Of a DNA stretch of 34,937 nucleotides, positions 1 through 9,532 are shown in pieces. The notes below the pieces were generated by a model. That model had not been told where the DNA came from. It made no database searches and was given only the letters and a program-made list of their open reading frames with translations. The stretch is from Candidatus Pacearchaeota archaeon (GTDB lineage Archaea; Nanobdellota; Nanobdellia; Pacearchaeales; GW2011-AR1). The stretch spans positions 1-34,937 of the forward strand of contig JAGVWU010000005.1 in the NCBI GenBank assembly GCA_018304145.1, read 5' to 3'. The position numbers and the translations under genes were made by a program. The stretch's first letter is position 1, and each line of letters starts with the position of its first letter.

Positions 1-78
1 TTTTACAGAATAGTAATTTTCAAACAGTGAGAGAGGCTATGGATAGAATTTCAAACTATTTTGAAAAGGAGGGATGTA

Positions 79-552
79 TTATGACGTAGTGTACTTAACA
101 GCCTCACCAGAGTATTTCTTCTTAATAGTAAACCAAATCCTATTTGATTCTTTATCAAAAAATGGAGTTGGATAAAAATCGGGCTTAACATAAAGGTCTT
201 TGATTGTCCTATCTATTTTTCTTAGTCTCCTAATTAATCTAAGTGAATAAGATTTTAAACTTTCGATATTAAAATCATCTAATTTTATTTCCGAGAATTG
301 TGGGTCTTTAATTTTTCTCTCAAGATGCTTTAGAAATATATCTAAGAAAAAAGACTTCTCTTTTAGAGATTTGTTTTTTAGAATACTAATTATTTTACTT
401 TTATCTTTCGATGCTGATGGGATAGCCAAATTAATCTCTTTAGAGTATTTGCTATAGAAATTTTCGATATTTGCATCCAAATCATTAGAAGGTTTTATTC
501 CCAACTCTTTCCAAAAGCCCTTGCCATTTAAGTCAATAATATCCATAACCAA
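79..552 (-). CDS. hypothetical protein, last gene of the MoxR/VWA operon
   Basis: ORF of 157 aa, co-directional and 32 bp downstream of the 180-aa gene. Confidence 0.6.
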   Translation of the reverse strand: MVMDIIDLNGKGFWKELGIKPSNDLDANIENFYSKYSKEINLAIPSASKDKSKIISILKNKSLKEKSFFLDIFLKHLERKIKDPQFSEIKLDDFNIESLKSYSLRLIRRLRKIDRTIKDLYVKPDFYPTPFFDKESNRIWFTIKKKYSGEAVKYTTS

Positions 553-584
553 CCAATAAAACCCTCGTATAAAGAATTAACGCT

Positions 585-1127
585 TTATCTTAAAAACTCA
601 AAAACATAATCTTGATTCTCAATTCGTTTAGCAAGTGATAAACCTAATCCTTTTAGAGCTACTTCAGTGCCTTCGCTACCACTTCTTCCAAATACAACAC
701 TGGCTAAACTATTGTCTTTCCCGAAGCAGAAGATATGAGAAAGTTGCGATTTATCTCCTAAACTATATGCATGATCCAAGCCCATTTCTATTAATTTGCT
801 ATATCTTTCTGAAGTGAGATCTTTAACATCATATCTCCTAAATGGAATTTTTTCTCCATTTTCGGTATATGTTCCTTCTCGATCTATCACAACAACATCT
901 TTCCCACCAAATCTAACTACAATTAAATCATCTTTTCTGTATAATCTAACCTGTCCGATAGACTTACTTGTTTCTGGATCAACAATTTCTTCTTTAGTTA
1001 TATCTCTAGTACCAGGTCTTAAAATAAAATCAGTGTAAATCAATCCAATTCTTTCTACAGGATTTCCTAACTTTAGGATTTGAGTTTTATTCTCTTCTCT
1101 ATCAGTTCTGATTAAGTATCTGTTCAT
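585..1127 (-). CDS. hypothetical 180-aa protein resembling the N-terminal domain of the operon's AAA+ protein
   Basis: ORF 2 bp from the VWA gene; GLDHAYSL...FCFGKDNSLASVVFGRSGS aligns by eye with GFSHGYKL...SFYERDGGQRAVLVTGDSP of the AAA+ N-domain. Confidence 0.7.
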   Translation of the reverse strand: MNRYLIRTDREENKTQILKLGNPVERIGLIYTDFILRPGTRDITKEEIVDPETSKSIGQVRLYRKDDLIVVRFGGKDVVVIDREGTYTENGEKIPFRRYDVKDLTSERYSKLIEMGLDHAYSLGDKSQLSHIFCFGKDNSLASVVFGRSGSEGTEVALKGLGLSLAKRIENQDYVFEFLR

Positions 1128-1129
1128 TT

Positions 1130-2926
1130 TTATTTTGCTATTCCATATGTTTTAAATAATCTAAACATTTCTCCAGGGAGTTCATGTAATTTGTCTCTTT
1201 CCACAATCACATAATGATCATTACCAATATCTCCAGTAAGATGTTTTGCGTATTTTTCAAACTCTTTACCTAACACAATTAAGAATGGATGAATTTTTCT
1301 TTTGTATAACTCTTGTATAACTGGTCTTGGATCTCCTCCAAGATTAGCATCACCATCGGTAATTATTGTTATTCCTTTTGGTTGTTCTAGTTGTCGATCC
1401 AATAAACCTGCAACAACCTCTAAGCTTGGAGCAAGAGCAGTTCCATCATGACTTCTTCTCACAGATAAGATTTTTCTAGCAACAGATTCACTATATTTCT
1501 CCGTAAAATCTTTTAGTACATATAAATCTCCTGAAAAAGCAAATAATCCAAAAGGATAATCTGAGTCACCCAAAGCTTCTCCTTGAATAAGCAGACTTGA
1601 TTTAATTCCGTCTATAATATTAAAGTACTCAGGGTCTGTTGAAGGACTTATATCTGCCAATACTGCCCAAGCAGGTCTTTGTTGGTTTTGAGTGTCTTTG
1701 ATAAAAACTCTTCTTTCTCTTCTTACGCCAGTAACTTTAGATTCTAGTTCTCCCTGCATAAATTCTTCATAATCTAATTCTGCCCCTTCAAAATCTCTTT
1801 TAACACCATAATGTCTTAATTTTAGTTGCCTAAATATTCTACGCGTACTTTCTATTTCTCCAGCATATTGCAATTTCCTTTTCTGTAAAAGTTCTTGTAT
1901 TTTTTTATCGGTACAATTTGCAACTGGGCAAATATCTATTCCATGTTTTTCAGTGAGATCAGTGTAAAGAGCATTTCTGTCTCTTTTGTATAACTCTTCC
2001 TTTCCCCGTTCATCTAAAGTAGATTCTTCGTTTTCATCTTTCCCACTACCTTTTTTATCTTTAGAGTCTTTGTCTGGTTCATATAATTTTTTTCCATCAC
2101 GAGCTTTTTCAGATAGTTGTTTTGGTTTTTTATCATTAGGATCTCTCCCTTCTCTTGGTTGAGTTTGACCTTGATAGCCTTGTTGTGGACTACCTTGAGT
2201 TCTTGAATTATCTCCCGTATTATATCTCGGAGGCAATCTACTTATTTTTTGAGTTATGTCGAAATTGTCCTTTAATCTTCTATATATTTGTTTAACTACT
2301 TCGGGGTCCATTTGTATTGAACCGGATGATTTAGCAAGTCTAACAGCTTCTTCTAGCAATTCTTTTTTCTCTTTAGGAACTGATTCCACAGTTTCGCCGA
2401 TTAATGTTTGTTGTAAAAATTGTTCTCTGAAAGCATCTAGTTCAGACATTCTCACAATACTCGGTCTAAGATATTTTGTTGCAGGATTAAGAGTTTCCTT
2501 ATAAAATCTGTCTACACCCGATAACTGTCTTCTTCGAGAATCAATTCTATGGTCTTTTACAACATTATCAATCCAGCCAGCCAAAGCAGGATTTTCTGTT
2601 AGCTCCGCGTAATTTCTTTGATGATATTCTTGAACAGCATTTGAACCAGTTTCTGCAAAAGAACTTGGATCTTTTTCAAAATACTCACCATATTCTACAA
2701 TGTGATCAGACTCGTGAGCAGTAAAGTTAGCTAATGCTAATTCATTGTCTCTTTCAGAACCAAAAATACTTTCTTCTTCTGGTAAAAAAACTGAATGTCC
2801 ATCTGTTGCAGGAGTCATTCCTTTTTTTGCAACTATCGGATGTCTGGTTAATGCTTCCTCACCAACACGAAAATCTATAATCTGTTCCAATTTTCTAGAA
2901 ACAGATTCTGTTTTTACAGATGTCAT
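1130..2926 (-). CDS. VWA-domain protein, NorD/CobT-like, with N-terminal HExxH and a central charged linker
   Basis: MIDAS-like ADISPSTD; TDGDAN; HESDH (HExxH); ENPALAGWIDNVVKDHRID as in NorD/CobT relatives. Confidence 0.8.
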   Translation of the reverse strand: MTSVKTESVSRKLEQIIDFRVGEEALTRHPIVAKKGMTPATDGHSVFLPEEESIFGSERDNELALANFTAHESDHIVEYGEYFEKDPSSFAETGSNAVQEYHQRNYAELTENPALAGWIDNVVKDHRIDSRRRQLSGVDRFYKETLNPATKYLRPSIVRMSELDAFREQFLQQTLIGETVESVPKEKKELLEEAVRLAKSSGSIQMDPEVVKQIYRRLKDNFDITQKISRLPPRYNTGDNSRTQGSPQQGYQGQTQPREGRDPNDKKPKQLSEKARDGKKLYEPDKDSKDKKGSGKDENEESTLDERGKEELYKRDRNALYTDLTEKHGIDICPVANCTDKKIQELLQKRKLQYAGEIESTRRIFRQLKLRHYGVKRDFEGAELDYEEFMQGELESKVTGVRRERRVFIKDTQNQQRPAWAVLADISPSTDPEYFNIIDGIKSSLLIQGEALGDSDYPFGLFAFSGDLYVLKDFTEKYSESVARKILSVRRSHDGTALAPSLEVVAGLLDRQLEQPKGITIITDGDANLGGDPRPVIQELYKRKIHPFLIVLGKEFEKYAKHLTGDIGNDHYVIVERDKLHELPGEMFRLFKTYGIAK

Positions 2927-4033
2927 TTACTTACCTCCTTCTTTGCCCCTTATATCAATTGACCACGGATCAATAAAATCTGTTGGTAAGTCTGGAACTT
3001 CTTGAGATTTTTCTTTTGGTTTTTCTTTTATGGATTTTTTTTCTTCCTCTGATGACTTCTCTTCAGTAGGATTATCCTTACTATAATCTCTCCTTCCAAA
3101 TAACCATTGACCTGCTTCATAAATTGCAGGTAATCCTAACCTAACAGGATAGACAAGAGGATGCAAACTGTCAAGAATAATGAATCCTGGTAATGAATTC
3201 AAAAAAAATCTTCCTGCCATTGTAGCACCAACTGCATCTTCATCAATTTTCTTTCCTCTTTTATGTCGTCTTATAAGACTTGAAGCACCTAATAGTTGAG
3301 GAATTATAGCCCCCCCTAAAAGTCCTAACCAATAATTAAATTTAGTCTGTGTTGGAAACTCATCTGATAATTTTAAAACTTCAATTTTATGATTTGTCGG
3401 GTTAACATAAATTGATTTTCTAAATTCATCTTCTGGTGAATTAATTACATCATCTATGCCCAATTCATTTTCATCAACATTTCTATCCGCAGCCCCATTA
3501 TTAGTTCTACCGCCATAAAAACCTAAACCAGTTCCATAATTCCAAAAATCCCCTTTAGCAGCATATCCTGATAACCATTCCTCTTTTAAACGAAGATGTT
3601 TTTGGAATAATTTTAAATCAGAATTCATAGATTCATAAGCCCGAAGAAATTTCACCATAGATTCGTCTATCGCAGGTTTTTTTAATTTTCCATTGTTATC
3701 CAATAACTTTGCATCAATTTCTTTGACTGTTTGTCCCAATATTTTTTCTAACTCTGCAACATCTTTACTATCTATTCTTCCATCACGAGCTAGGGTTATA
3801 TAAGTTCTTTGATAAGCATTATATTCTTTTACTGCGTCTTTATAAAAATCATCTCCTTGTTGTGTTAGCTTTTCTGACATTGTCGCAACAGCTTCTGATT
3901 TTTTAAGAGGAGAAGTCATTTCTTGAGAATAAGCTGATTCAGTTAATCCAATACTACCTGCATAAATCGCAGTTGATACTAATCCCACAGCAATTCCTTT
4001 CTTAGCTTTTCTAACTAAATTCGATAAACTCAT
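2927..4033 (-). CDS. membrane protein with signal peptide, ectodomain, TM segments and cytoplasmic tail ending DFIDPWSIDIRGKEGGK
   Basis: Hydrophobic N-terminus GIAVGLVSTAIYAGSIGL...AYSQE; hydrophobic C-terminal third; charged K/E tail. Confidence 0.7.
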   Translation of the reverse strand: MSLSNLVRKAKKGIAVGLVSTAIYAGSIGLTESAYSQEMTSPLKKSEAVATMSEKLTQQGDDFYKDAVKEYNAYQRTYITLARDGRIDSKDVAELEKILGQTVKEIDAKLLDNNGKLKKPAIDESMVKFLRAYESMNSDLKLFQKHLRLKEEWLSGYAAKGDFWNYGTGLGFYGGRTNNGAADRNVDENELGIDDVINSPEDEFRKSIYVNPTNHKIEVLKLSDEFPTQTKFNYWLGLLGGAIIPQLLGASSLIRRHKRGKKIDEDAVGATMAGRFFLNSLPGFIILDSLHPLVYPVRLGLPAIYEAGQWLFGRRDYSKDNPTEEKSSEEEKKSIKEKPKEKSQEVPDLPTDFIDPWSIDIRGKEGGK

Positions 4034-5088
4034 TATCTTTTCCCTCCCGAATTTAAATTATTAACGTTAATATCCCAAGGATTAATTATTTCTTGTTCAG
4101 GATCAGGTTCATTTATAACTTGTTTTGGTGCCTCATCTTTCTTTTTTTCCTGCTCCTTCTTTTTATCTGCCTTATCAACACGATACATAATGTATCCTAT
4201 GCCAGAGCCAGCCACCGCCAGAATTGCAGCCATTGTTAATCCAATCTCCCATCCATCTCCAACTCCGGGATGGACAAATTCATCTATTCTCTCACCAAAT
4301 CCAGACCAAGGAACATATCTTCTAGTCTTGAGTTCTTGCTGAACTTCTTTTTTTATTACATCATCTAATTCTTCAAGAGCTTTTGTTAATGGTTTTCCAA
4401 CTTCTCCGTTATAAGGATTTGTGTTATATCCTGATTTCGACTCTCCTTCCAATTGGTTTTTTTTAGCAAATTCTGCAAAATCAGCAAACATTTTTCCTGG
4501 ATAAGGTACTCTTTCTTTGGTATCTGTATCTACTAATTCTTCTCTTACATCTGAAGCAAAAAAATCAACATCTCTCTTAAATCTGGAGCCATTGTTATAA
4601 TGCAAATTTCCGTACATTGCCTGCAAATATTCATAATCTTTTATTGCTTCAACTAAAGATGTTTTTGCTTCCTTAGCTCTCTCTGGAGATAAATATCCTC
4701 TTTGTAATTCAGACTCAAGAACAGAAACTCCCTTTACTATATTATCCTGACTACCTTTCATGTAATTAGCCATAGTTGAAACATACTCGGATAAATTTTT
4801 AACTTCTATAGAACCATATTTCGGATGAGTTATTACAAATGCTCCATTATTTTCCCTTCGGGTAAGAACTTTTCCTTGTTTTTTCGCTTCTTCTATGTCT
4901 GCCTTTAATCTCTCATTAGTATCATATTTTTGTGGGTTTGCTGCCCTATCTTGAGAGGGAGTATTACTTTCTTGAGCGTAAGATTGATTGATTCCTCCAA
5001 AAACAGATAATCCCAAAGCTCCAGCTACTAAAATATTTCTGACTGTTTTTCCAACTGAGTTTTTTTTTGATTTCATTTTAAACTCCAT
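4033..5088 (-). CDS. membrane protein with signal peptide, ectodomain, single TM and cytoplasmic tail ending EIINPWDINVNNLNSGGKR
   Basis: Signal NILVAGALGLSVFGGINQSYAQE; TM IGLTMAAILAVAGSGIGYIMY; KKKEQEKKKDE tail. Confidence 0.7.
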   Translation of the reverse strand: MEFKMKSKKNSVGKTVRNILVAGALGLSVFGGINQSYAQESNTPSQDRAANPQKYDTNERLKADIEEAKKQGKVLTRRENNGAFVITHPKYGSIEVKNLSEYVSTMANYMKGSQDNIVKGVSVLESELQRGYLSPERAKEAKTSLVEAIKDYEYLQAMYGNLHYNNGSRFKRDVDFFASDVREELVDTDTKERVPYPGKMFADFAEFAKKNQLEGESKSGYNTNPYNGEVGKPLTKALEELDDVIKKEVQQELKTRRYVPWSGFGERIDEFVHPGVGDGWEIGLTMAAILAVAGSGIGYIMYRVDKADKKKEQEKKKDEAPKQVINEPDPEQEIINPWDINVNNLNSGGKR

Positions 5089-6511
5089 ATTTGTCTAATA
5101 TTTTCATAAGTTTACTATGAAGTCTCCCATTACCAGAGTCTACATCATTTTCATAAGTAGTTATCGGATTAACAACACTTTCCTCGAAAAGACTTCTTAA
5201 TGGAATTTCCGTTCCACTCATTATTCTTTGTGCTACTTCTACAGGTCCCTTGAGACCCAAATCTTTTGAAAAACTTCTTGATTCATCCCTCATTTCAGCA
5301 GTAACTTTTGTAATCAATTCAGCAGTTTCATAATCTAAACCTGGTGCACGAGCAAGTAAAATATCTGTAGTATTTTCTCTTGTAGGATAACCCATTTTTA
5401 TTTGAGAAAATCTTTGCAAAAGAGCATCATTGAGTTCATTAGTCGTATATGCACTATGGAAATTTCCAGTAGATACTAACCTAAAGTTAGGATGAGCAGT
5501 TAGAGTTTCGTGACCGAATTGAGTAATTAATGGTAGCTCTCCTGTTTCTAAAAACATATTTAATCCAGTAAGCTCATCTTGAGGAATCGGAGGCATTTCT
5601 TCTAAAACATATAAACCCCCATGAATCGCAGCTAATGTTAATGAGCCTGGTGAAAAAGTAGGTCCCTCTGCTGCTGGAACGAATTTACCAATCGCTGTGC
5701 TCAGTCTGAAAGATGAACTCCCAGTATCAAAGTAATATGGCAAACCTCTCGCATTTGCATAATCTCTTGCTAAAACAGTTTTACCATTACCTGTAGGTCC
5801 ATTAAGAATGACTGGTCTTAAACCACTATCAAGATATTCAAATAATCTGTCTTTTTCTCCATTCTGATCTTGATAAGCAAAAACTTTTTGTAGCATTCTT
5901 GGTTTAAATCTTTCTTTAACAAATCTAGCAAATGCTCCTTGCTCTTCAACAACTTTTGTTGTGATTAAAGCTTCCCTTTGAGGTATAGCTTTTTTTACTG
6001 TTTTTCCTTCCAGATCCTTATTTATCTTATCAAAAAGAGCAACAGGAAGAAAAGGCATAAAAGGAGAATCGCCTGTTACCAGCACTGCTCTTTGACCTCC
6101 ATCTCTTTCATAGAAACTTAATGAGCCTGTTTCTTCAGGACTTCTTAATTTGTATCCATGAGAGAATCCAGATTCTTTTTGTTTTTCAGCTTCTCCAACA
6201 GCCAAATCTTCTAATCCAACTCTTCCTATGTCATACTGTCTGGTTCCTGTTTTTAATCTAAGTCTGTTATTACCCTCTATAACTAAATTTACCGTTGAAC
6301 CATTGTGCGATAACATAACTCTATTTCGTTCAGGTAAATATGAACTAATCATTCCAGCTAAACCATTTCCATCTGTAACAATTTTATAACGAATAGGAAT
6401 TGTAACTTCATCTGCTAATTCAGGGTATTGTATTTCAGCTTGTGGTTTTCTGCTATCTAGGTCTATAACAACTGCTTTCTTATCCTGAAAGTCAACCATA
6501 TATTTAGCCAT
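5078..6511 (-). CDS. AAA+ ATPase of the MoxR/CbbQ/NorQ type with a ~200-aa N-terminal extension
   Basis: Walker A GPTGNGKT, Walker B GGLYVLEEMPP, sensor-like RLVSTGNFHSAY, arginine-finger region LLQRFSQI. Confidence 0.87.
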   Translation of the reverse strand: MAKYMVDFQDKKAVVIDLDSRKPQAEIQYPELADEVTIPIRYKIVTDGNGLAGMISSYLPERNRVMLSHNGSTVNLVIEGNNRLRLKTGTRQYDIGRVGLEDLAVGEAEKQKESGFSHGYKLRSPEETGSLSFYERDGGQRAVLVTGDSPFMPFLPVALFDKINKDLEGKTVKKAIPQREALITTKVVEEQGAFARFVKERFKPRMLQKVFAYQDQNGEKDRLFEYLDSGLRPVILNGPTGNGKTVLARDYANARGLPYYFDTGSSSFRLSTAIGKFVPAAEGPTFSPGSLTLAAIHGGLYVLEEMPPIPQDELTGLNMFLETGELPLITQFGHETLTAHPNFRLVSTGNFHSAYTTNELNDALLQRFSQIKMGYPTRENTTDILLARAPGLDYETAELITKVTAEMRDESRSFSKDLGLKGPVEVAQRIMSGTEIPLRSLFEESVVNPITTYENDVDSGNGRLHSKLMKILDKYGV

Positions 6512-6512
6512 T

Positions 6513-6659
6513 TTATTCAGCTTCCTCCAAAACCTTAATATTAATTTCTACAATCGTACTGGGTCTTAATTCGTCTCTTAATAGCTTTGGAATAACAATT
6601 ATAGAATTCTCTCCATGTTTTGCAATTCTTTTTCTTATCGTATATTCTTTCTGTTTCAT
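6513..6659 (-). CDS. 48-aa AbrB/SpoVT-like swapped-hairpin DNA-binding protein (not in the ORF track)
   Basis: Manual translation MKQKEYTIRKRIAKHGENSIIVIPKLLRDELRPSTIVEINIKVLEEAE; stop lies 1 bp from the AAA+ start. Confidence 0.6.
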   Translation of the reverse strand: MKQKEYTIRKRIAKHGENSIIVIPKLLRDELRPSTIVEINIKVLEEAE

Positions 6660-6739
6660 TTCAAGTTTATTACAATTTTTATCTAAGAAAATTGTGGAAA
6701 TGGACTATTTAAACCTTTCTACTTGTAACTACTTAATAA

Positions 6740-6919
6740 TTACACTAATAGCTGTAAACTTGTTCCGTCAGGATAAATTTTACATTTTCCTTCCCGTACT
6801 CCTTTGAGCTTTTTGTTAATCAAATCTCCAACCATTAAAACAGCATCAACAGTTTTATCAATTTCTTTCTTAGTAGAATTTAAACCTTTTTCTGTCTTAA
6901 CTGTAATAATTATTTTCAT
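6740..6919 (-). CDS. small hypothetical protein (start reassigned to internal Met: MKIIITVKTEKG)
   Basis: ORF 6740..6934 in track; internal Met looks a better start. Confidence 0.4.
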   Translation of the reverse strand: MKIIITVKTEKGLNSTKKEIDKTVDAVLMVGDLINKKLKGVREGKCKIYPDGTSLQLLV

Positions 6920-6961
6920 AACAATAAAAATCAATTCTAATATTTAAAGATTGCACGAGTT

Positions 6962-7567
6962 TTACCAAATAGTCATTCCGTCTTCAATCTCTTCATTATT
7001 ATTATTTTCTTCAGAGTTATCTTCTTCTTTGTCCCTATAGTCTTCCATTTCACATAACTGACCAACTCTCGGAGTATTAATTAAATAGGGACTAGGTCCG
7101 CGTCTATTTTGTGTTAATCCTTTCTCTCTGTCTTGTTCTTCGGCATAATTTAATTCCTGCTGATAAAACTTCCTATCTTCATCTGTTGTTGCTAATCTTA
7201 GATTCCTTAAAATGTTTTTATGAATCCTAGGAACAAACTTCCTTTTTCTTTTCTTGTAGCTGGTATAAGTTGGTTCTATTTTATAGTATCTATCATCACA
7301 TATGAACTTTAGAAACAAAAAGAAATGAGGTGATGTTGGAGTTCTGCCAAGACACATGTAATGTCCTTGCCCAAAATTTTCATGAATAAAATATACAAAT
7401 TCAGAGGTAGTTCTTATTGGTCCATTACCTACTGTTTCAAATATCTTTCTGCTGTCTTCTTTCTGAATCTCATGCAAGGTTTTCCAGTCTATTCTTATTT
7501 CATGATTTCTTTGATACTTAGTAGGGACCTCCGTCTTTCTTTTTATCTGAATCCATATTTCATTCAT
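6962..7567 (-). CDS. hypothetical protein
   Basis: 201-aa ORF overlapping the upstream 104-aa ORF by 8 bp. Confidence 0.55.
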   Translation of the reverse strand: MNEIWIQIKRKTEVPTKYQRNHEIRIDWKTLHEIQKEDSRKIFETVGNGPIRTTSEFVYFIHENFGQGHYMCLGRTPTSPHFFLFLKFICDDRYYKIEPTYTSYKKRKRKFVPRIHKNILRNLRLATTDEDRKFYQQELNYAEEQDREKGLTQNRRGPSPYLINTPRVGQLCEMEDYRDKEEDNSEENNNNEEIEDGMTIW

Positions 7568-7874
7568 CTCTTACTCTCCCGAACTCTTTAGCTCTTTCGA
7601 ATAATTCATTAGTCTTTCTTATCTTATTATCGTATCCTTTGATAGTTGCCAATTCCAACAACTCTTTAGCATATTGTTTTAGTTTTTCATTCTTAGACTT
7701 TTTGATTACATAGTCTATTATTAATAATCTAATAGAAGTAGAAAACCTTCCAAGATTATGTGTACAATGAATTTCTATGTCCCTGTCTTTTAGAATAAGC
7801 TGTTTGAATTCTTCGATTATTGGAAAGAACTTGTCGTTATATATTATGTGGTCTATTTCATGTCCTTGTGGCAT
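7560..7874 (-). CDS. hypothetical protein
   Basis: 104-aa ORF translationally coupled to 6962..7567. Confidence 0.5.
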   Translation of the reverse strand: MPQGHEIDHIIYNDKFFPIIEEFKQLILKDRDIEIHCTHNLGRFSTSIRLLIIDYVIKKSKNEKLKQYAKELLELATIKGYDNKIRKTNELFERAKEFGRVRDE

Positions 7875-8028
7875 TTTATTTAATTTTCTGTTTTATCGTC
7901 GGTTTAATTAAAATACTAACCTTACTATTCTTAATAAAGGTTGTCCGTCGAGAATTGTAATTAATAAGTTATCACAAGTAACCTATTACCTCCGATAGCT
8001 TTTTAACCACTTATTACATAATCTTATT

Positions 8029-8298
8029 ATGAAAAAATCAGATAGGGCAGATAATTATGTTTCTGAACTTGACTTAGAGATTTTAAAAGCCTTAGATAAG
8101 AAAAGTGGTTATGGTGTAGTTGAAATAAGAGAAAAGCTTAAAGTTAATCCTCGTACAGCAAGAAGACATCTCATCAGATTACAAAAATTAAAACTAATAG
8201 AACGAAAAAGAGTTGATAAAACAAACAGAGCAGAACTTAGCATTACAGATTATGGTAAACAATTGTTAGAGCTATTTAATAAAATCTTAAAGAATTAA
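8029..8298 (+). CDS. winged-helix transcriptional regulator (MarR/ArsR-like)
   Basis: LDLEILKALDKKSGYGVVEIREKLKVNPRTARRHLIRLQKLKLIERKRV. Confidence 0.75.
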   Translation: MKKSDRADNYVSELDLEILKALDKKSGYGVVEIREKLKVNPRTARRHLIRLQKLKLIERKRVDKTNRAELSITDYGKQLLELFNKILKN

Positions 8299-9497
8299 TT
8301 TTTCTCAACTTTTACTATTTTAGCTATATCTTGCACCTGTTGCATTTCTATCATATTGGATTTTATAATATTCGCAAGTTCGGCTATCTTTTTCTCAAGC
8401 TCTTTATTTTTTATATCACTGGCAAGTTTTATAGTTTCAATTTCATGTTTCAGTCCGCCCATCTCATTCTGCTCCACTTCCTTATCTAACTCCTCACTTA
8501 AATCTCTACGCCTAGCATATCTCCGAATCATTGGACTTCCGAATTGCCAGCCGTAGCGATACGAAAATTGGTGGTCATTCTTTATGATGTAAATATAATG
8601 ACTACAAGATGCATGCCTTAAAGCATGATAATGAATACTTCTTCCGATTGTTCTTTTTCCTAATCTGTGGAGAAACTTTCTCATAAGAGGATAACCTTTT
8701 GTAAATACAGGGTCAGTTGGTTTTGCTCCTTCTCTTAACCTTTCATTATAAAATTCTGTTATAATCTTGGTGCTATGTTTCCAGTAGCAGCTTATAATTC
8801 TTCCTTTAGTTTTTGAATACTCTTCTCGCACTCTCATCTTAATAAAATTTTCATCTTTCTTAGGAAAAATTACATCTTCCATTCTAATGTTATGAAATTC
8901 CTCAGCTCTACATCCGGTATCAAATAAAACATCAACAAAGTATCTTTCTTCGTTAGTTTTACAACCATCCAATATTTTTTCTACTTCATTTTCCTGAGGA
9001 GCATATACCTCTTTTACCTTCCCGCCCATTTTGATTTTTAATATCTTAATGAATTTGTATGCTTTCTCATCTAACTTCCAGTTCAAATAAAGTATCAAAG
9101 TATTCCTAATTGAGATTTTCTTGTTCTTAGCATAAGGTCTTTTGCACTTTACTGTGGTTATTATTTCTTCTCCATTAACTGTTTTTTCTTCCCTCTTTAG
9201 CCTAGAGTATCCAAGTTCATCTTTTACCATTGCTTCATGCAATCTCCTAATATCCTCTTCCTTTAGTTTTGACACTGGTTTTTTAAAAAATTCCAGAGCT
9301 ATTTTCATATCGCTTAAATAAACTGATAAACCCCCATCCTGAACGACATTGCCTGTTAATTCTCCCATTTGTAATGCCCTCATCCAGTCTTCCTGTATAT
9401 CTTTCTTGTCTTTTGCATCAATCTTCCATTTAGAAACCGCAGCTATCTTTTTCTTCATATTTATTATTCTAAGCGGTATTTTATCTGTTTCTGACAT
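8295..9497 (-). CDS. tyrosine recombinase/integrase with C-terminal coiled coil
   Basis: FDTGCRAEEFHNIR (catalytic R), HYHALRHASCSHYI (HxxR box), GWQFGSPMIRRYARR (catalytic Y region). Confidence 0.85.
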   Translation of the reverse strand: MSETDKIPLRIINMKKKIAAVSKWKIDAKDKKDIQEDWMRALQMGELTGNVVQDGGLSVYLSDMKIALEFFKKPVSKLKEEDIRRLHEAMVKDELGYSRLKREEKTVNGEEIITTVKCKRPYAKNKKISIRNTLILYLNWKLDEKAYKFIKILKIKMGGKVKEVYAPQENEVEKILDGCKTNEERYFVDVLFDTGCRAEEFHNIRMEDVIFPKKDENFIKMRVREEYSKTKGRIISCYWKHSTKIITEFYNERLREGAKPTDPVFTKGYPLMRKFLHRLGKRTIGRSIHYHALRHASCSHYIYIIKNDHQFSYRYGWQFGSPMIRRYARRRDLSEELDKEVEQNEMGGLKHEIETIKLASDIKNKELEKKIAELANIIKSNMIEMQQVQDIAKIVKVEKN

Positions 9498-9500
9498 TTT

Positions 9501-9532
9501 AAGTAATAGGTATATTAGGTATCCTATTACTT
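9501..9532. repeat. perfect inverted repeat AAGTAATAGG-N12-CCTATTACTT directly upstream of the integrase
   Basis: Read directly; 10-bp arms, 12-bp spacer. Confidence 0.85.

Noticed and set aside
635-1038. Plus-strand ORFs at 635..817 and 796..1038
   Set aside because: Antisense to the well-supported 585..1127 gene, with hydrophobic/low-complexity translation typical of shadow ORFs.
2256-3005. Plus-strand ORFs 2256..2504 and 2745..3005
   Set aside because: Antisense shadow ORFs inside the VWA gene.
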